A stretch of 64,000 nucleotides of DNA from Streptomyces sp. NBC_01264 (lineage in GTDB: Bacteria > Actinomycetota > Actinomycetes > Streptomycetales > Streptomycetaceae): NCBI RefSeq assembly GCF_026340675.1, contig NZ_JAPEOX010000003.1, positions 278,728 through 342,727 on the forward strand. The letters are read 5' to 3'. Shown here piece by piece: positions 43,846 through 53,149 of the stretch (positions are counted from its first letter, which is position 1; every line of letters starts with the position of its first letter). Made by a program: the position numbers and the translations under genes. The notes below the pieces were generated by a model. It did not search any database. It had not been told where the DNA came from and worked only from the letters and a program-made list of their open reading frames with translations.

Positions 43846-44417
43846 CCCCTCAGCGCCCGGCCCTGGCCACCCCCGGACGCCCCGGGCGCCCCGGTCGCCG
43901 CCGACGCACCCGCGGCCCGCCCGTACAGGACGAGCGCCCGCGCCAGGGCGGTCAGCGCCGCCGTGCAGAGCAGGGTGCGCACGATGTTCGCCGTCTCCCA
44001 GGTGCCCTTGAACTTCTCCACGACCGAGAAGTCGGTCAGCTTCGCAGCATCTCCCAGGTCAGCGAGTTCATTGTTGAGCGGAATGTTGACGACGAAGGTG
44101 ACGACGAGGACGACGAGGTACGCCGCCGCGGCCAGCGAGGCCCACAACGCGACCGCGCGGCGCCCCGCCCTCGCCTCGACGAACGCCGCGGCGAAGGCGG
44201 CGAGCAGCGCGACGACGAACACCGTCCCGAAGAGCGGATTGCCGTCGATGACGGCGTTGAAGCTCTGCATCGCCGTGACGTACGTACGGTCGTCGGTCTT
44301 CGCCAGTCCCGGCATCACCGAGACGTCGAAGGCGAAGAAGAGCCCCGCCATCAGGCCGACCAGTACGGTCGACAGGACGAGCAGTGCGGTGGAGAGTCTG
44401 GTGCCGTTGGATCCCAT
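43842..44417 (-). CDS. DUF1772 membrane protein (paralogue of the preceding gene)
   Basis: 191 residues. LVGLMAGLFFAFDVSVMPGLAKTDDR and VVNIPLNNELADLG mirror the neighbour, so the pair arose by duplication and inversion. ATG 44417 is chosen because the family homology begins there; the longer open frame is a shadow. Gly-rich C-terminal tail. Confidence 0.83.
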   Translation of the reverse strand: MGSNGTRLSTALLVLSTVLVGLMAGLFFAFDVSVMPGLAKTDDRTYVTAMQSFNAVIDGNPLFGTVFVVALLAAFAAAFVEARAGRRAVALWASLAAAAYLVVLVVTFVVNIPLNNELADLGDAAKLTDFSVVEKFKGTWETANIVRTLLCTAALTALARALVLYGRAAGASAATGAPGASGGGQGRALRG

Positions 44418-44577
44418 CAGCTGTGCCCCCCGTATGCATGGATGTACGTGTACGCGTGTACGCCGCATTCCGAACCCGGGAGGCTCCCACCGCCTCCCGA
44501 CGGCTGTCGATCGTGCCATCACCCGTGCCGTCCGGCCAGTGAATCCACCTCCGCACCCACTGAATCTCCGCACCCCT

Positions 44578-45492
44578 CTAACCCGCGGCCGCCGCCCCCG
44601 CCCGGTACTCCCGCGGGCTGATCCCCCGTACCCGCTTGAAGGCCGTCGAGAGCGCGAACGCCGAGCTGTAGCCGACCTGGTGGGCGGCCGAGGCGAGCGT
44701 CGTGGAAGGGTCGCGCAACAGGTCCGCCGCCAGCGCCAGCCTCCACCCCGTGAGGTAGGACATCGGTGGCTCGCCGACCAGTTCGGTGAAGCGGCGGGCC
44801 AACGCGGCCCGCGAGACGCCGACTTTGCGTGCCAGCGACTCCACGGTCCAGCCGTGGGCGGGGTTCTCGTGCAGCAGCCGCAGTGCCGGTCCGGTGACCG
44901 GGTCGTTCTCCGCGCCACCCCGGTCCGCGAGCCAGCCGCGTACGACGCCGATCAGCAGCAGGTCCAGGATCCGGTTCAGGACGAGCTCCTGGGCCGGTTC
45001 CGTACGGGAGATCTCCACGCCCAGCAGCCCGACCAGCGCGGGGTCCACCGGACCGGCCAGCACCCGCGGAAGCGCATTGAGCAGGCGGCTGCCGATCTCG
45101 CCCGGATGCTGGTAGGTGCCGCTCAGCATCACCGCCGACCCTTCCGCCGCCCCCCAGGTCCGTACCCCGAGGGCCATGGAGTCCGACACGTCCTCACCGC
45201 TGTCGACCCTGCTGCACCGCTGGTCCGGACCCACCCTGATCTGCAGGGGCGTGTCCTGGACATCGGCGATGGTGTACGGAACCGGCCCCCGCACCAGAGC
45301 CGCCTCACCCGGCGTGACGAGCACCGGCTCGCCGTCGTCGGGCATCAGCCAGGCCGATCCGTGCACCATCGTCATCACCGACAGCGGGGCCCGGTCCTCG
45401 ATCCGGACCGACCAGGGCGGGTTGAACACGCACTTGATGAGGAAGGCCGATTGGGCCTTGGGGCCTTCGAGCAGAGCCGTCAGCGTATCCAT
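44578..45492 (-). CDS. AraC-family transcriptional regulator
   Basis: 304 residues. An N-terminal cupin-like ligand domain (AraC-binding type, SAWLMPDDGEPVLVTPGEAALVRG) is followed by two helix-turn-helix units (WTVESLARKVGVSRAALARRF and TTLASAAHQVGYSSAFALSTAFKRVRGISPREYR). ATG 45492 follows GGGGAGAA. It is downstream of the NAD(P)-binding gene in the same direction and may regulate it. Confidence 0.9.
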   Translation of the reverse strand: MDTLTALLEGPKAQSAFLIKCVFNPPWSVRIEDRAPLSVMTMVHGSAWLMPDDGEPVLVTPGEAALVRGPVPYTIADVQDTPLQIRVGPDQRCSRVDSGEDVSDSMALGVRTWGAAEGSAVMLSGTYQHPGEIGSRLLNALPRVLAGPVDPALVGLLGVEISRTEPAQELVLNRILDLLLIGVVRGWLADRGGAENDPVTGPALRLLHENPAHGWTVESLARKVGVSRAALARRFTELVGEPPMSYLTGWRLALAADLLRDPSTTLASAAHQVGYSSAFALSTAFKRVRGISPREYRAGAAAAG

Positions 45493-45522
45493 CGGCCCAT
45501 TCTCCCCACCGGTTCCCGGCCC

Positions 45523-45598
45523 GCCCACTCCCAACCCACCCGTCCCCCGGCCGCCGCCCACTCCCAACCCACTCACTCCCCGCCCGCCCGCCCACTCC
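45523..45598. repeat. Pyrimidine-rich direct repeats
   Basis: Two copies of a CCGCCCACTCCCAACCCAC-type unit and C-rich filler between the AraC gene and the NAD(P)-binding gene. Low complexity; role unknown. Confidence 0.5.
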
Positions 45599-46453
45599 CT
45601 ACACGTCCCAGACCCCGCGGGCCGCCGCCTCCCGAGCGAAGTCCGAGAAGTCCCGCGGCTTGCGGCCCAGCACTTCCTCGACCCCGTCCACGAGGTGCGC
45701 GTTGCGCCCGTCCAGGATCAGCGTGAAGAGATCCGCGAACTCCTCCGGCAGCCCGTTCTCCCGCAGCACCGCCCGGTAGTACCCGTCCGAGACCGGTACG
45801 TACGAGATCTCGCGCCCGGTCGCCTTCGACAGCTCGGCCGCGACATCGGAGAAGCTGAGCAGCCGCGGGCCGGAGAGCTCGTAGGTACGCCCGATGTGCC
45901 GGTCGTCCCCGGTCAGCGCGGCGACCACCACGTCGGCGATGTCCTCCGCGTCGACGAACGGCTCGACGGCGTCGGCCGTCGGCAGGGCGATCTCACCGGC
46001 AAGCACCGGCTCCAGGAAGAAGCTCTCGTCGAAGTTCTGGTTGAACCAGGCCGCGCGCACCACCGTCCAGTCGGCCCCGGACTCCTTCAGCGCTTCCTCG
46101 CTCCGCTGCGCCGCCTCCTCGCCGCGCCCCGAGAGCAGCACCAGCCGGCGTACCCCGGCGGCCACCGCCGCCCGGGCGAAGGCTCCGACGTGCTCGGCGG
46201 CGCCGGGGAAACCGAGATCGGGGTAGTACGTGACGTACGCCCGGTCCACGCCCTCCAGGACCGGTCCCCAGCTCGCGGGCTCGTTCCAGTCGAAGGCCGG
46301 ATCACCGGAGCGCGACCCGATGCGGACCGGGCGGCCCAGGGCGGTGAGCTTCTCGGCCACACGCCGACCCGTCTTGCCCGTGCCGCCGATGACCAGCGTG
46401 CGGAGGTCGATGTCGTTCTGCGTCTGCTGCGTCGTCTTCGTCATGGGGACCAC
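45599..46453 (-). CDS. NmrA-like NAD(P)-binding protein
   Basis: 284 residues. LVIGGTGKTGRRVAEKLTALG binds the dinucleotide, RLVLLSGRGEE and FVDAEDIADVVVAALTG are typical of the NmrA/TMR quinone-reductase-like group. GTG 46453 sits 4 bases after GGGGGAG; ATG 46444 is the alternative. Substrate unknown. Confidence 0.85.
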   Translation of the reverse strand: MVPMTKTTQQTQNDIDLRTLVIGGTGKTGRRVAEKLTALGRPVRIGSRSGDPAFDWNEPASWGPVLEGVDRAYVTYYPDLGFPGAAEHVGAFARAAVAAGVRRLVLLSGRGEEAAQRSEEALKESGADWTVVRAAWFNQNFDESFFLEPVLAGEIALPTADAVEPFVDAEDIADVVVAALTGDDRHIGRTYELSGPRLLSFSDVAAELSKATGREISYVPVSDGYYRAVLRENGLPEEFADLFTLILDGRNAHLVDGVEEVLGRKPRDFSDFAREAAARGVWDV

Positions 46454-46556
46454 TCAACTCCCCCGGCCTGAGACGGAACATCGCCGAGAAGCTCAACCAC
46501 ATACGCCTGCGTCCACGCCCGTGCCCACCCGGCCCCGAGCAGCCCCGCTCCTCCTC

Positions 46557-46587
46557 GGCACTACTCGGCACTACTCGGCACTACTCG
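46557..46587. repeat. Tandem 10-bp repeat
   Basis: Three copies of GCACTACTCG at the 3-prime end of the DUF4287 gene; the last copy covers its stop codon. Confidence 0.8.
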
Positions 46588-46781
46588 GCGAGCGTGTGCT
46601 TCACGAGCGCGTTGGCGTGTCCGTGCCCGAGCCCGTGCTCGGTCTTGAGCCAGCCGACGAGCTCCATGTGCTTGGTCAGCGGCGAGGCACGGATGAGCTC
46701 CTGCCACTCCGCGATCGGACGGCCGTACTTCTTCTCGATGGAAGGGAAGTAACTGGCGGGGCCCTTCACCGGCTCGGTCAT
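46581..46781 (-). CDS. DUF4287 domain protein
   Basis: 66 residues. The sequence around PIAEWQELIRASPLTKHMELVGWLKTEHGLGHGHANALVKHTL is the whole DUF4287 domain, a small helical unit of unknown role. ATG 46781 follows AGAGGA. Confidence 0.85.
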   Translation of the reverse strand: MTEPVKGPASYFPSIEKKYGRPIAEWQELIRASPLTKHMELVGWLKTEHGLGHGHANALVKHTLAE

Positions 46782-46887
46782 GACGATCCTCTTCCTTCTG
46801 GTGCACACGATGCGACGTACGAGGGGTAGACCGGGACCGCCACGAAAACTCATCGGCCCCACCCCATAAATATCGGATGCTCTTCAC

Positions 46888-47733
46888 ATGATGTGGACCG
46901 AACGCGCCGTCGCCCGGGCCGGCGTCCGCCTGATCTGCCGTGACTGGAACTCCCCCCACCCCACCTCCGCACCCCCCGTCGTCCTCCTCCACGGCCTCGC
47001 GGGCCACGCGGGCGAATGGGACGCCGCCGCCGCGCACCTGGCCGCGCACCACCGCGTGGTGGCGGTGGACCAGCGCGGTCACGGAGCCAGCGAGCGCCGC
47101 CCCGCGGACGTCTCCCGCGCCGCGTACGTGGCGGACGTGCGCGCCGTCTGCGAGCAGCTCGGCCTGCACCGCCCGGTGCTGGTGGGCCAGTCGCTCGGCG
47201 GACACACCGCGATGCTCACGGCCGCCGCGCACCCGGATCTCGTACGGGGCCTCGTGCTGGTCGAGGCAGGCCCCGCCCGGGCCGACCCGGGCACCCCGGA
47301 GGAGATCGGCGGCTGGCTGGACTCCTGGCCGCTCCCGTTCCCCACCCTCGCCGGGGCGCGCACCTTCCTCACCGGTCAGGGGCTGAACGGCGAGGCCTGG
47401 GCGGCCGGCCTGGAGCAGCGCGCGGACGGCTGGTACCCGCGCTTCGAGCGCTCGGTGATGGTCGGGGCCATCGCCGAGAACAGCACCCGCGACTGGTGGC
47501 CCGAGTGGCGCGCGGTCCGGTGCCCGACCCTGCTGGTCATCGGGGAGAAGGGCATCATCCCGCCCGAGGAGTCCGTCCGGATGCTCGACTCGACCGCCCC
47601 GTCCACCGTGACGACGGCGGTCTCCGTCCCGGGCTCAGGCCACGACGTCCACCTGGACCGGCCCGCCGTCGTGCACTCCCTGCTGTCCGCATTCCTCACG
47701 AAGCTCCAGCCGGAGTCCTGGCCGCATTCCTAG
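46888..47733 (+). CDS. Alpha/beta hydrolase
   Basis: 281 residues with an intact triad layout. Oxyanion region VVLLHGLAGHAGEWD, nucleophile elbow LVGQSLGGHTAM, and a C-terminal GSGHDVHLDRP with the catalytic His. No ribosome site precedes ATG 46888, but a TAAATAT element lies about 20 bp upstream, so the mRNA leader is very short or absent. Substrate unknown. Confidence 0.88.
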   Translation: MMWTERAVARAGVRLICRDWNSPHPTSAPPVVLLHGLAGHAGEWDAAAAHLAAHHRVVAVDQRGHGASERRPADVSRAAYVADVRAVCEQLGLHRPVLVGQSLGGHTAMLTAAAHPDLVRGLVLVEAGPARADPGTPEEIGGWLDSWPLPFPTLAGARTFLTGQGLNGEAWAAGLEQRADGWYPRFERSVMVGAIAENSTRDWWPEWRAVRCPTLLVIGEKGIIPPEESVRMLDSTAPSTVTTAVSVPGSGHDVHLDRPAVVHSLLSAFLTKLQPESWPHS

Positions 47734-47807
47734 CCGGGGTCCCAGGCGGAGTTCCGGCAACCGGGTGGCCGTAGTGACCCCCGTCCGACCACGTCGTTCA
47801 CCAGGAC

Positions 47808-48047
47808 ATGATCAAGCGCATCGTCACCACGGCCCTCCTCGCCGGTACCGCCGCCCTCACCATCGCCGCTCCCGCCATGGCAGCCGAGCCTCCGCTCGCC
47901 GACGCCGTCACCAGCACCGTCGCAGACGTCCCCCAGGACATCACGGGCCTGGTGCCCGGCCAGGCCGGCGACGACCTGACCGATTTCTCGGGCGCGTTCA
48001 ACGCGTTCACCGCGGGCAACGCCCAGCAGACCGTCTCCAACGGCTGA
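47808..48047 (+). CDS. Small secreted protein
   Basis: 79 residues. A clear signal peptide (MIKRIVTTALLAGTAALTIAAPAMA) leaves a mature peptide of about 54 residues that is acidic and rich in Ala/Thr/Val, with no cysteine. No family recognised. The element that follows begins within about 50 bp. Confidence 0.65.
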   Translation: MIKRIVTTALLAGTAALTIAAPAMAAEPPLADAVTSTVADVPQDITGLVPGQAGDDLTDFSGAFNAFTAGNAQQTVSNG

Positions 48048-48442
48048 CCCACACGCTCACCCCCCCGTTATCTTTTTCGCGGTCCTGCAATGGGGCCGCT
48101 GGCCTCCGGGCCCGGTATGACTGTGTCCCCTCTGTCGAAGTGATGGCCTGGGGGGTGGTGTCGCCGGGGCCGTGGGGTGCCGTCGGAGATGCTGATGAGA
48201 GACCCGGCCACCGCCCGGTCCGGCGCAATGCCGGGCAGAGACGTGGGCGGCAGGTCTGCATAACGTGGATGCGCGAGCACGGTGCCAACGCCGAGGCCGG
48301 CCAGGTCAACCACCCGGGAGGGGTGCGATGTTAGACACCGGTGATGTGGGCGTCTTCCTGGGTATGGACGTCGGCAAGACAGCTCACCACGGCCACGGTC
48401 TGACGCCGGCGGGCAAGAAGGTCTTCGACAAACCGATGCCTA

Positions 48443-49609
48443 CTGACTTCGGCTTTTCAGGGTGAGGGTGGTGCGTCGAGGGTCAGGCCGGTGCCGGCTA
48501 TGAAGCCGTCGAGGGTGTGGGGCCGGTATTGAAGGCGTTTGAGGCGGTTGCGGACGAGGGCTTCGAGGCGGTCGAGGGCCATGACGGCGAGGTTGGCGAG
48601 GCTGCGTTTGACGTGGGCCCATACCCACTCGACTGGGTTGAGTTCGGGTGAGTAGGCGGGCAACAGGAACACGGTCAGCCATTCACGCTCGGCGACGAAG
48701 TCGCGCATCCTGCGGGAGACGTGGGTGTTCAGCCGGTCCCAGACCAGCACGATCGGTGCCCTGACCAGCTGGTGGACTCCGTCGACGAGCGCGATGAAGT
48801 CCCGCTCGCTCATGCTGCGACGTGTTCCCTTGCCCGCGGGATGGGTCCGTAGGCGGTGACACAGCCGGGTCCTCGAGCCTGGCCGCATCGCGATCAGCCC
48901 GGCCACCGACAGCCGTCCCGACCGCCGGCCGCTGATGGTGACGACCGGAGTCACTCCTCGCCGGCCCCAGGTACGCCCCCGGGGCGGCCTGCGGGTGAAC
49001 CCGGCTTCGTCTTCGAAGCAGACGTAGCCCCCGCAGGCCGCCCTCGCCCTTTTACCTCCGGCCAGGTCGCCTCCCGCCACATACTCACGGCCTGCTCATC
49101 GCGTTCGGCGACCCGCCGGGCGGGGACCTGCGGGCTGAAGCCGAGCCGGTGCATCAACCGGGTAGCGCCCGAGACGCTGTAGGTGACGTGGAACTTCCGG
49201 CCGATCAGCGTGGCCACCCTCGACGCGGTCCACACCTGGTCCTCCACCCAGCCATGAGCGGCCGGGCCCTGCTCCAGATACGCGGCCAGCTTCTCCAGAC
49301 ACCGCGGGGACAGACGGCACCGTGGACCGCTCGGACCGCGGGAGGCCAGAGCCTGAACACCACCATCCCGCCACAACTGATGCCATTGATAAGCCGACTT
49401 CACGCTCACCCGAAGCCGCCGTGCGACCTCCGACGGATTGATCTTCTGCTCGAACAGCTCAGCCGCCTGCATACGAACCGTCTCCCGGCGCCGACGTCCC
49501 GCAGGAGTCAGCCCGCCCCCATCCGCATATTTCACACACCACGGATACAGCCACCCACCCAGACCCATCAGGGACTTCGCAAACATTCACCCCAAAGAGC
49601 TGAAGTCAG
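48443..49609 (-). mobile_element. IS630-family insertion sequence inside IS110
   Basis: Imperfect terminal inverted repeats of about 23 bp, CTGACTTCGGCTTTTCAGGG at 48443 and CTGACTTCAGCTCTTTGGGG read inward from 49609. Flanked by TA at 48441-48442 and 49610-49611, the standard IS630/Tc1 target duplication. Confidence 0.9.
48457..49535 (-). CDS. IS630-family transposase in two frames (-1 frameshift)
   Basis: The upstream frame (to about 49047) holds the helix-turn-helix half: INPSEVARRLRVSVKSAYQWHQLWRDGG. The downstream frame holds the catalytic half: YVCFEDEAGFTRR (first Asp), VLVWDRLNTHVSR (second Asp) and SPELNPVEWVWAHVKR (Glu). The frames overlap at A AAA GGG (complement of 49047-49053), a -1 slip site type, and the second frame is exactly -1. 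Fused length is near 360 residues, normal for the family. The start is uncertain; GTG 49535 is a guess. Confidence 0.78.
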
Positions 49610-50755
49610 TAACAGCGAACCGAGACTGCGGGCCGTCTTCGACAAGCTGATCGCGAAGTTCGGCACGGTGCTGGTGATCGTGGACCAGCCCGCATCGATC
49701 GGGGCTCTGCCGCTGACCGTCGCCCGGGACGCGGGCTGCGAAGTCGCCTACCTGCCCGGCCTCGCGATGCGGCGGATCGCTGATCTGTATCCGGGCGAGG
49801 CGAAAACGGACGCGAAGGACGCGGCGGTGATCGCGGACGCGGCCAGGACGATGCCCCATGTCCTGCGTTCGCTGGAGCTGACCGACGAGGTCACTGCCGA
49901 GCTCACGGTGCTGACCGGCTTCGACCAGGACCTCGCCGCCGAAGCCACCCGCACCAGCAACCGGATACGCGGCCTGCTCACCCAGTTCCACCCCTCGCTG
50001 GAACGCGTACTCGGACCCCGGCTGGACCACCGGGCCGTCACCTGGCTCCTCGAACGCTACGGATCCCCGGCCGCTCTGCGGAAAGCCGGCCGCCGCAGGC
50101 TCGTCGAACTCATCCGCCCGAAGGCCCCGCGGATGGCCGTCCGGCTGATCGACGAGGTCTTCGACGCTCTCGACGAACAGACCGTCGTGGTCCCGGGAAC
50201 CGGGACTCTCGACATCGTGATCCCGTCCCTGGCCGCTTCCCTCGCGGCGGTTCACGACCAGCGCCGGGCCTTGGAAGCGCAGATCAGCAGCCTGCTGGAG
50301 GCTCACCCTCTTCACCAGGTCCTGACCTCGATGCCGGGAGTCGGCGTCAGGACCGCTGCCGTCCTGCTGGTCACCGTCGGCGACGGCACCAGTTTCCCCA
50401 GCGCCGCCCACCTCGCCTCCTACGCCGGGCTCGCGCCGACGACGAAGTCGTCCGGGACCTCGATCCACGGCGAACACGCACCCAGAGGCGGAAACCGGCA
50501 GCTCAAACGCGCCATGTTCCTCTCCGCCTTCGCCTGCATGAACGCCGACCCGGCCTCCCGCACCTACTACGACAGACAAAGAGCCCGCGGGAAAACCCAC
50601 ACCCAGGCCCTCCTCCGCCTCGCCCGCCAACGCATCAGCGTCCTGTTCGCCATGCTCCGCGACGGCACCTTCTACGAGTCCAGAACCCCCGCCGCATGAC
50701 CACCCCAAACAGCCCCATACCCGGCACCACGTCCTTGACGAAGGACATAGAGACA

Positions 50756-50783
50756 CCCCCCCGGACCGAACCGGTCCCGGGGG
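50756..50783. terminator. Hairpin downstream of the IS110 element
   Basis: GGACCG/CGGTCC inner stem and CCCCC/GGGGG outer stem with a small asymmetry. It probably belongs to the native sequence beyond the IS110 right end. Confidence 0.5.
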
Positions 50784-50871
50784 TTCGTCGCGTCCGGCCC
50801 CCTCGGCTACACCACCGCAACCGCCGCGACCTGAGTCAACCTCAGGCCGAGCGATATGATCACATTGCGGC

Positions 50872-51420
50872 ATGACCACGACGAGGACCCTCTACCTGCT
50901 CTGCTCCGCCGCCCCGCCCGTCTTCGACGTGGCCCATGTCATCGAGGACGCCCAGTCCCGGGGCTGGGACGTCTGCCTCGGCCTCACCCCCACCGCCGCG
51001 CACTGGTTGTCCAACAGCCTCGACGGTCTCGCCGCGCTCACCGGCCACCCCGTCCGCTGGCAGTACAAACTGCCCGGCGAGCCCGACGTCTGGCCGACGG
51101 CCGACGCCCTGCTCTTCGCCCCGGCCACGTTCAACTCCGTCAACGCTTGGGCCCTCGGCCTGACGGACCGGTTCGTCGTCGGGGTCGCCGCCGAGGCCAT
51201 CGGCAAGGGCACCCCCGTCGTCACCATGCCGTGCGCGAACGCAGCCCTCGCCGCCCACCCGCAGTTCGACCAGTCGCTGGCCGTCCTGCGCGGCGCCGGT
51301 GCCTCGGTCCTGTTCGGCGAAGGCGGATTCGTCCCCGGACCGGCCGGCCCCGACGCCCCCGCGCACTTCCCCTGGGCCGCTGCCCTGGACGCGGTGAACC
51401 GCACGACGGCGACGGGCTAG
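50872..51420 (+). CDS. Flavoprotein-fold (Dfp/PPC decarboxylase-like) protein
   Basis: 182 residues. LYLLCSAAPPVFDVAHVIEDAQSRGWDV and FAPATFNSVNAWALGLTDRFVVG match the flavoprotein fold used by PPC decarboxylases and lantibiotic decarboxylases; VTMPCANAALAAHPQFDQSL follows. It is probably FMN-binding, substrate unknown. Its TAG stop lies in the CTAG target into which an IS5 element inserted; the stop survives because the duplicated TA plus the first G of the element rebuild it. Confidence 0.82.
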   Translation: MTTTRTLYLLCSAAPPVFDVAHVIEDAQSRGWDVCLGLTPTAAHWLSNSLDGLAALTGHPVRWQYKLPGEPDVWPTADALLFAPATFNSVNAWALGLTDRFVVGVAAEAIGKGTPVVTMPCANAALAAHPQFDQSLAVLRGAGASVLFGEGGFVPGPAGPDAPAHFPWAAALDAVNRTTATG

Positions 51421-52309
51421 GGCGTGTCCGCAATGTCAGTTGGGGAGCCATAGCCGTAGGCAGGCAAGGGTGACCAGGGCTTTGTAGTGGCGGGCTCGTT
51501 TGTCGTAGCGGGTGGCGAGGGCCTTGTTCTGCTTGAGCCGGTTGAAGCAGCGTTCGACGACGTTGCGGCGCCGGTAGACCGCACGGTCGAAACGGCACAG
51601 GCTCTCGCCGCGCCGCATACGCCCGCTGATCTGGTCGACGCGCTCGGGGATCGTGCAGGCGATGCCGCGTCGCCGCAGGTAGGAGCGGATCTTGCGGGAC
51701 GAGTAGCCCTTGTCGCCGACCACCCGCTCCGGCCGGGTGCGGGGCCGGCCGGGCCCGCACCGTTTGATGCGGATGCGGGCCATGACCGGCTCGAACTGCG
51801 TGCAGTCGTTCACGTTCCCGCCGGTGATCGTGAACGCGAGAGGCCGGCCCTGCCCGTCGCAGGAGAGGTGGATTTTCGTGCTCAGTCCGCCGCGGGAGCG
51901 TCCGAGTGCTTCGCCGGTCCAGGGCCCCCTTTTCGGGCCCCGGCTGCGTGCTGGTGAGCTCGCACGATCGTCGAGTCGACGCAGACGATCGTCCAGTCGA
52001 CCTCGCCGATCGCATCCGCGTGCTGCTGGACGTGGGCCAGGAGCCGGTCCCAGGTTCCGTCGGCTGACCAGCGGCGGAACCGTTCATAGACCGTCTTCCA
52101 CGGCCCATACCGTTCCGGCAGATCCCGCCAGGCCGCACCCGTGGACAGCTTCCACAGGATCCCGTTGAGGACCTGACGCCGGTCTCGCACCGGACGACCC
52201 ATCCGGGGCGGAGCCAGCAACGGCCCGATGACATCCCAGGCCTGATCAGTCAGTTCATGACGTCGCACCACGAACGGAGTAACGACCGATCGACATTGCG
52301 GACACGCCC
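51420..52309 (-). mobile_element. IS5-family insertion sequence 2
   Basis: 890-bp element with perfect 18-bp terminal inverted repeats, GGGCGTGTCCGCAATGTC at 51420-51437 and its complement at 52292-52309. Flanked by TA (51418-51419 and 52310-52311) inside a CTAG target, the YTAR preference of the IS427 group. Confidence 0.92.
51436..52271 (-). CDS. IS5-family transposase made by -1 ribosomal frameshift
   Basis: First frame (from GTG 52271/52268) encodes HELTDQAWDVIGPLLAPP and the first catalytic Asp (WTIVCVDSTIVRAHQ). The second frame, reached at A AAA GGG (complement of 51927-51933), encodes VVGDKGYSSRKIRSYL (second Asp) and VVERCFNRLKQNK (Glu). The second frame is -1 and free of stops from the slip site onward. 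Full product about 275 residues. Confidence 0.85.
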
Positions 52310-52336
52310 TAGGCCACCGGGGCGCCGGCTACTCCC

Positions 52337-52843
52337 CTACTCCCCGGTGGTCCCGTCGATCGCCTCGCGCAGCAGGTCCGCGTGCCCGTTGTGCCGGGCG
52401 TACTCCTCGATCATGTGGGCCAGTATGTAGTGCAGGGAGTAGGCCTGGTCCCCGTAAGAGCCGGTCACGCCCAGGGACTCGGCCGCGTCCACGATCGCCC
52501 GCGAGCGCGCACAGGTGTCCTCCCAGACCTTGAACGACCCGGCGACATCGGCGTCGTCCACGTCGAACTCGGCCCACTCCCCGGCCTCGTTCTTCCCGAA
52601 GTACCCGCGCACGTCCTCGCCGCCCACGACATTGCGGAACCAGCCGCGCTCGACCTCCGCGAGATGCCGTACCAGCCCGAGCAGGCTCAGCCCCGACGGG
52701 GCCACCGCCCTGCGCCGCAGCTGCTCGTCCGACAGCCCGGCGCACTTCATCATCAGGGTGTCCCGCTGCCACTGGAGAACGCTGGTCAAGGTCGCCCGTT
52801 CGTCGCCCACCAGCACGGGCCGGGTCCGCTGCTCATCGATCAT
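52337..52843 (-). CDS. DinB/DUF664-family protein
   Basis: 168 residues, four-helix bundle. The metal-ligand histidines typical of DinB-like proteins appear in LLGLVRHLAEVERGWF and LHYILAHMIEEYARHNGHADLLRE. Often a mycothiol- or bacillithiol-dependent enzyme of unknown substrate. Before the IS5 insertion it was the convergent neighbour of the flavoprotein gene. Confidence 0.88.
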   Translation of the reverse strand: MIDEQRTRPVLVGDERATLTSVLQWQRDTLMMKCAGLSDEQLRRRAVAPSGLSLLGLVRHLAEVERGWFRNVVGGEDVRGYFGKNEAGEWAEFDVDDADVAGSFKVWEDTCARSRAIVDAAESLGVTGSYGDQAYSLHYILAHMIEEYARHNGHADLLREAIDGTTGE

Positions 52844-53149
52844 CGGATGATGATCACAGCCCTACGGCGCCCCCGCACGGCGATTTCACATCCCGGACGC
52901 CCCGGACGCGGTGGCCCCTCACCAGTTCCCCAACCCACCGGCCCCGCCGCCTCCTCCGGATTCACTTGCAGCGAGGGCTTGGCCGGCATCCCCAGCAGCC
53001 AGCGCGCCACATGATCCGCCCCGTACGGCGACCGCCGGGTCACCTCGCCCCGTTGCCCCGGCGCGGTAGCGAACCGCGCCCGCCGGGCCCGTACATGGAC
53101 CGTGTCCGCTGCGCGGTCCGTCGTACGGTCCCCTCCGCGCGATCCCAAC
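52844..53149. other. Intergenic region
   Basis: 306 bp between the DinB-like gene start and the epimerase stop. A locally A/T-rich segment (52845-52860) next to the DinB start is the likely promoter. No gene, repeat or strong hairpin seen. Confidence 0.5.

Larger units (their letters stand above)
48328..50699 (+). pseudogene. IS110-family transposase split by an IS630 insertion
   Basis: N-terminal part 48328-48442, remainder 49612-50699. Joining them across one TA copy gives one 400-residue frame reading KPMPNSEPRLRAVFD at the junction. RuvC-like residues: Asp in FLGMDVGKTAHH, VIVDQPASIG, and DAKDAAVIADAAR. The C-terminal part has SMPGVGVRTAAVLL and LASYAGLAPTTKSSGTS, which carries the catalytic serine region of the IS110 family. 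GGGAGGGG precedes ATG 48328. Inactive as it stands; the downstream part alone lacks the first Asp motif. Confidence 0.88.
48060..50750 (+). mobile_element. IS110-family insertion sequence, interrupted by IS630
   Basis: Outer limits are approximate because IS110 elements lack inverted repeats. Left of the transposase lies about 250 bp without a gene (48080-48327), the place where IS110-group elements encode their bridge RNA. The transposase reading frame is split by the IS630 insertion at 48441-49611. Confidence 0.65.

Noticed and set aside
45523..45598. C-rich direct repeats as a regulatory array
   Set aside because: Low-complexity sequence without symmetry or a nearby -10; probably slippage.
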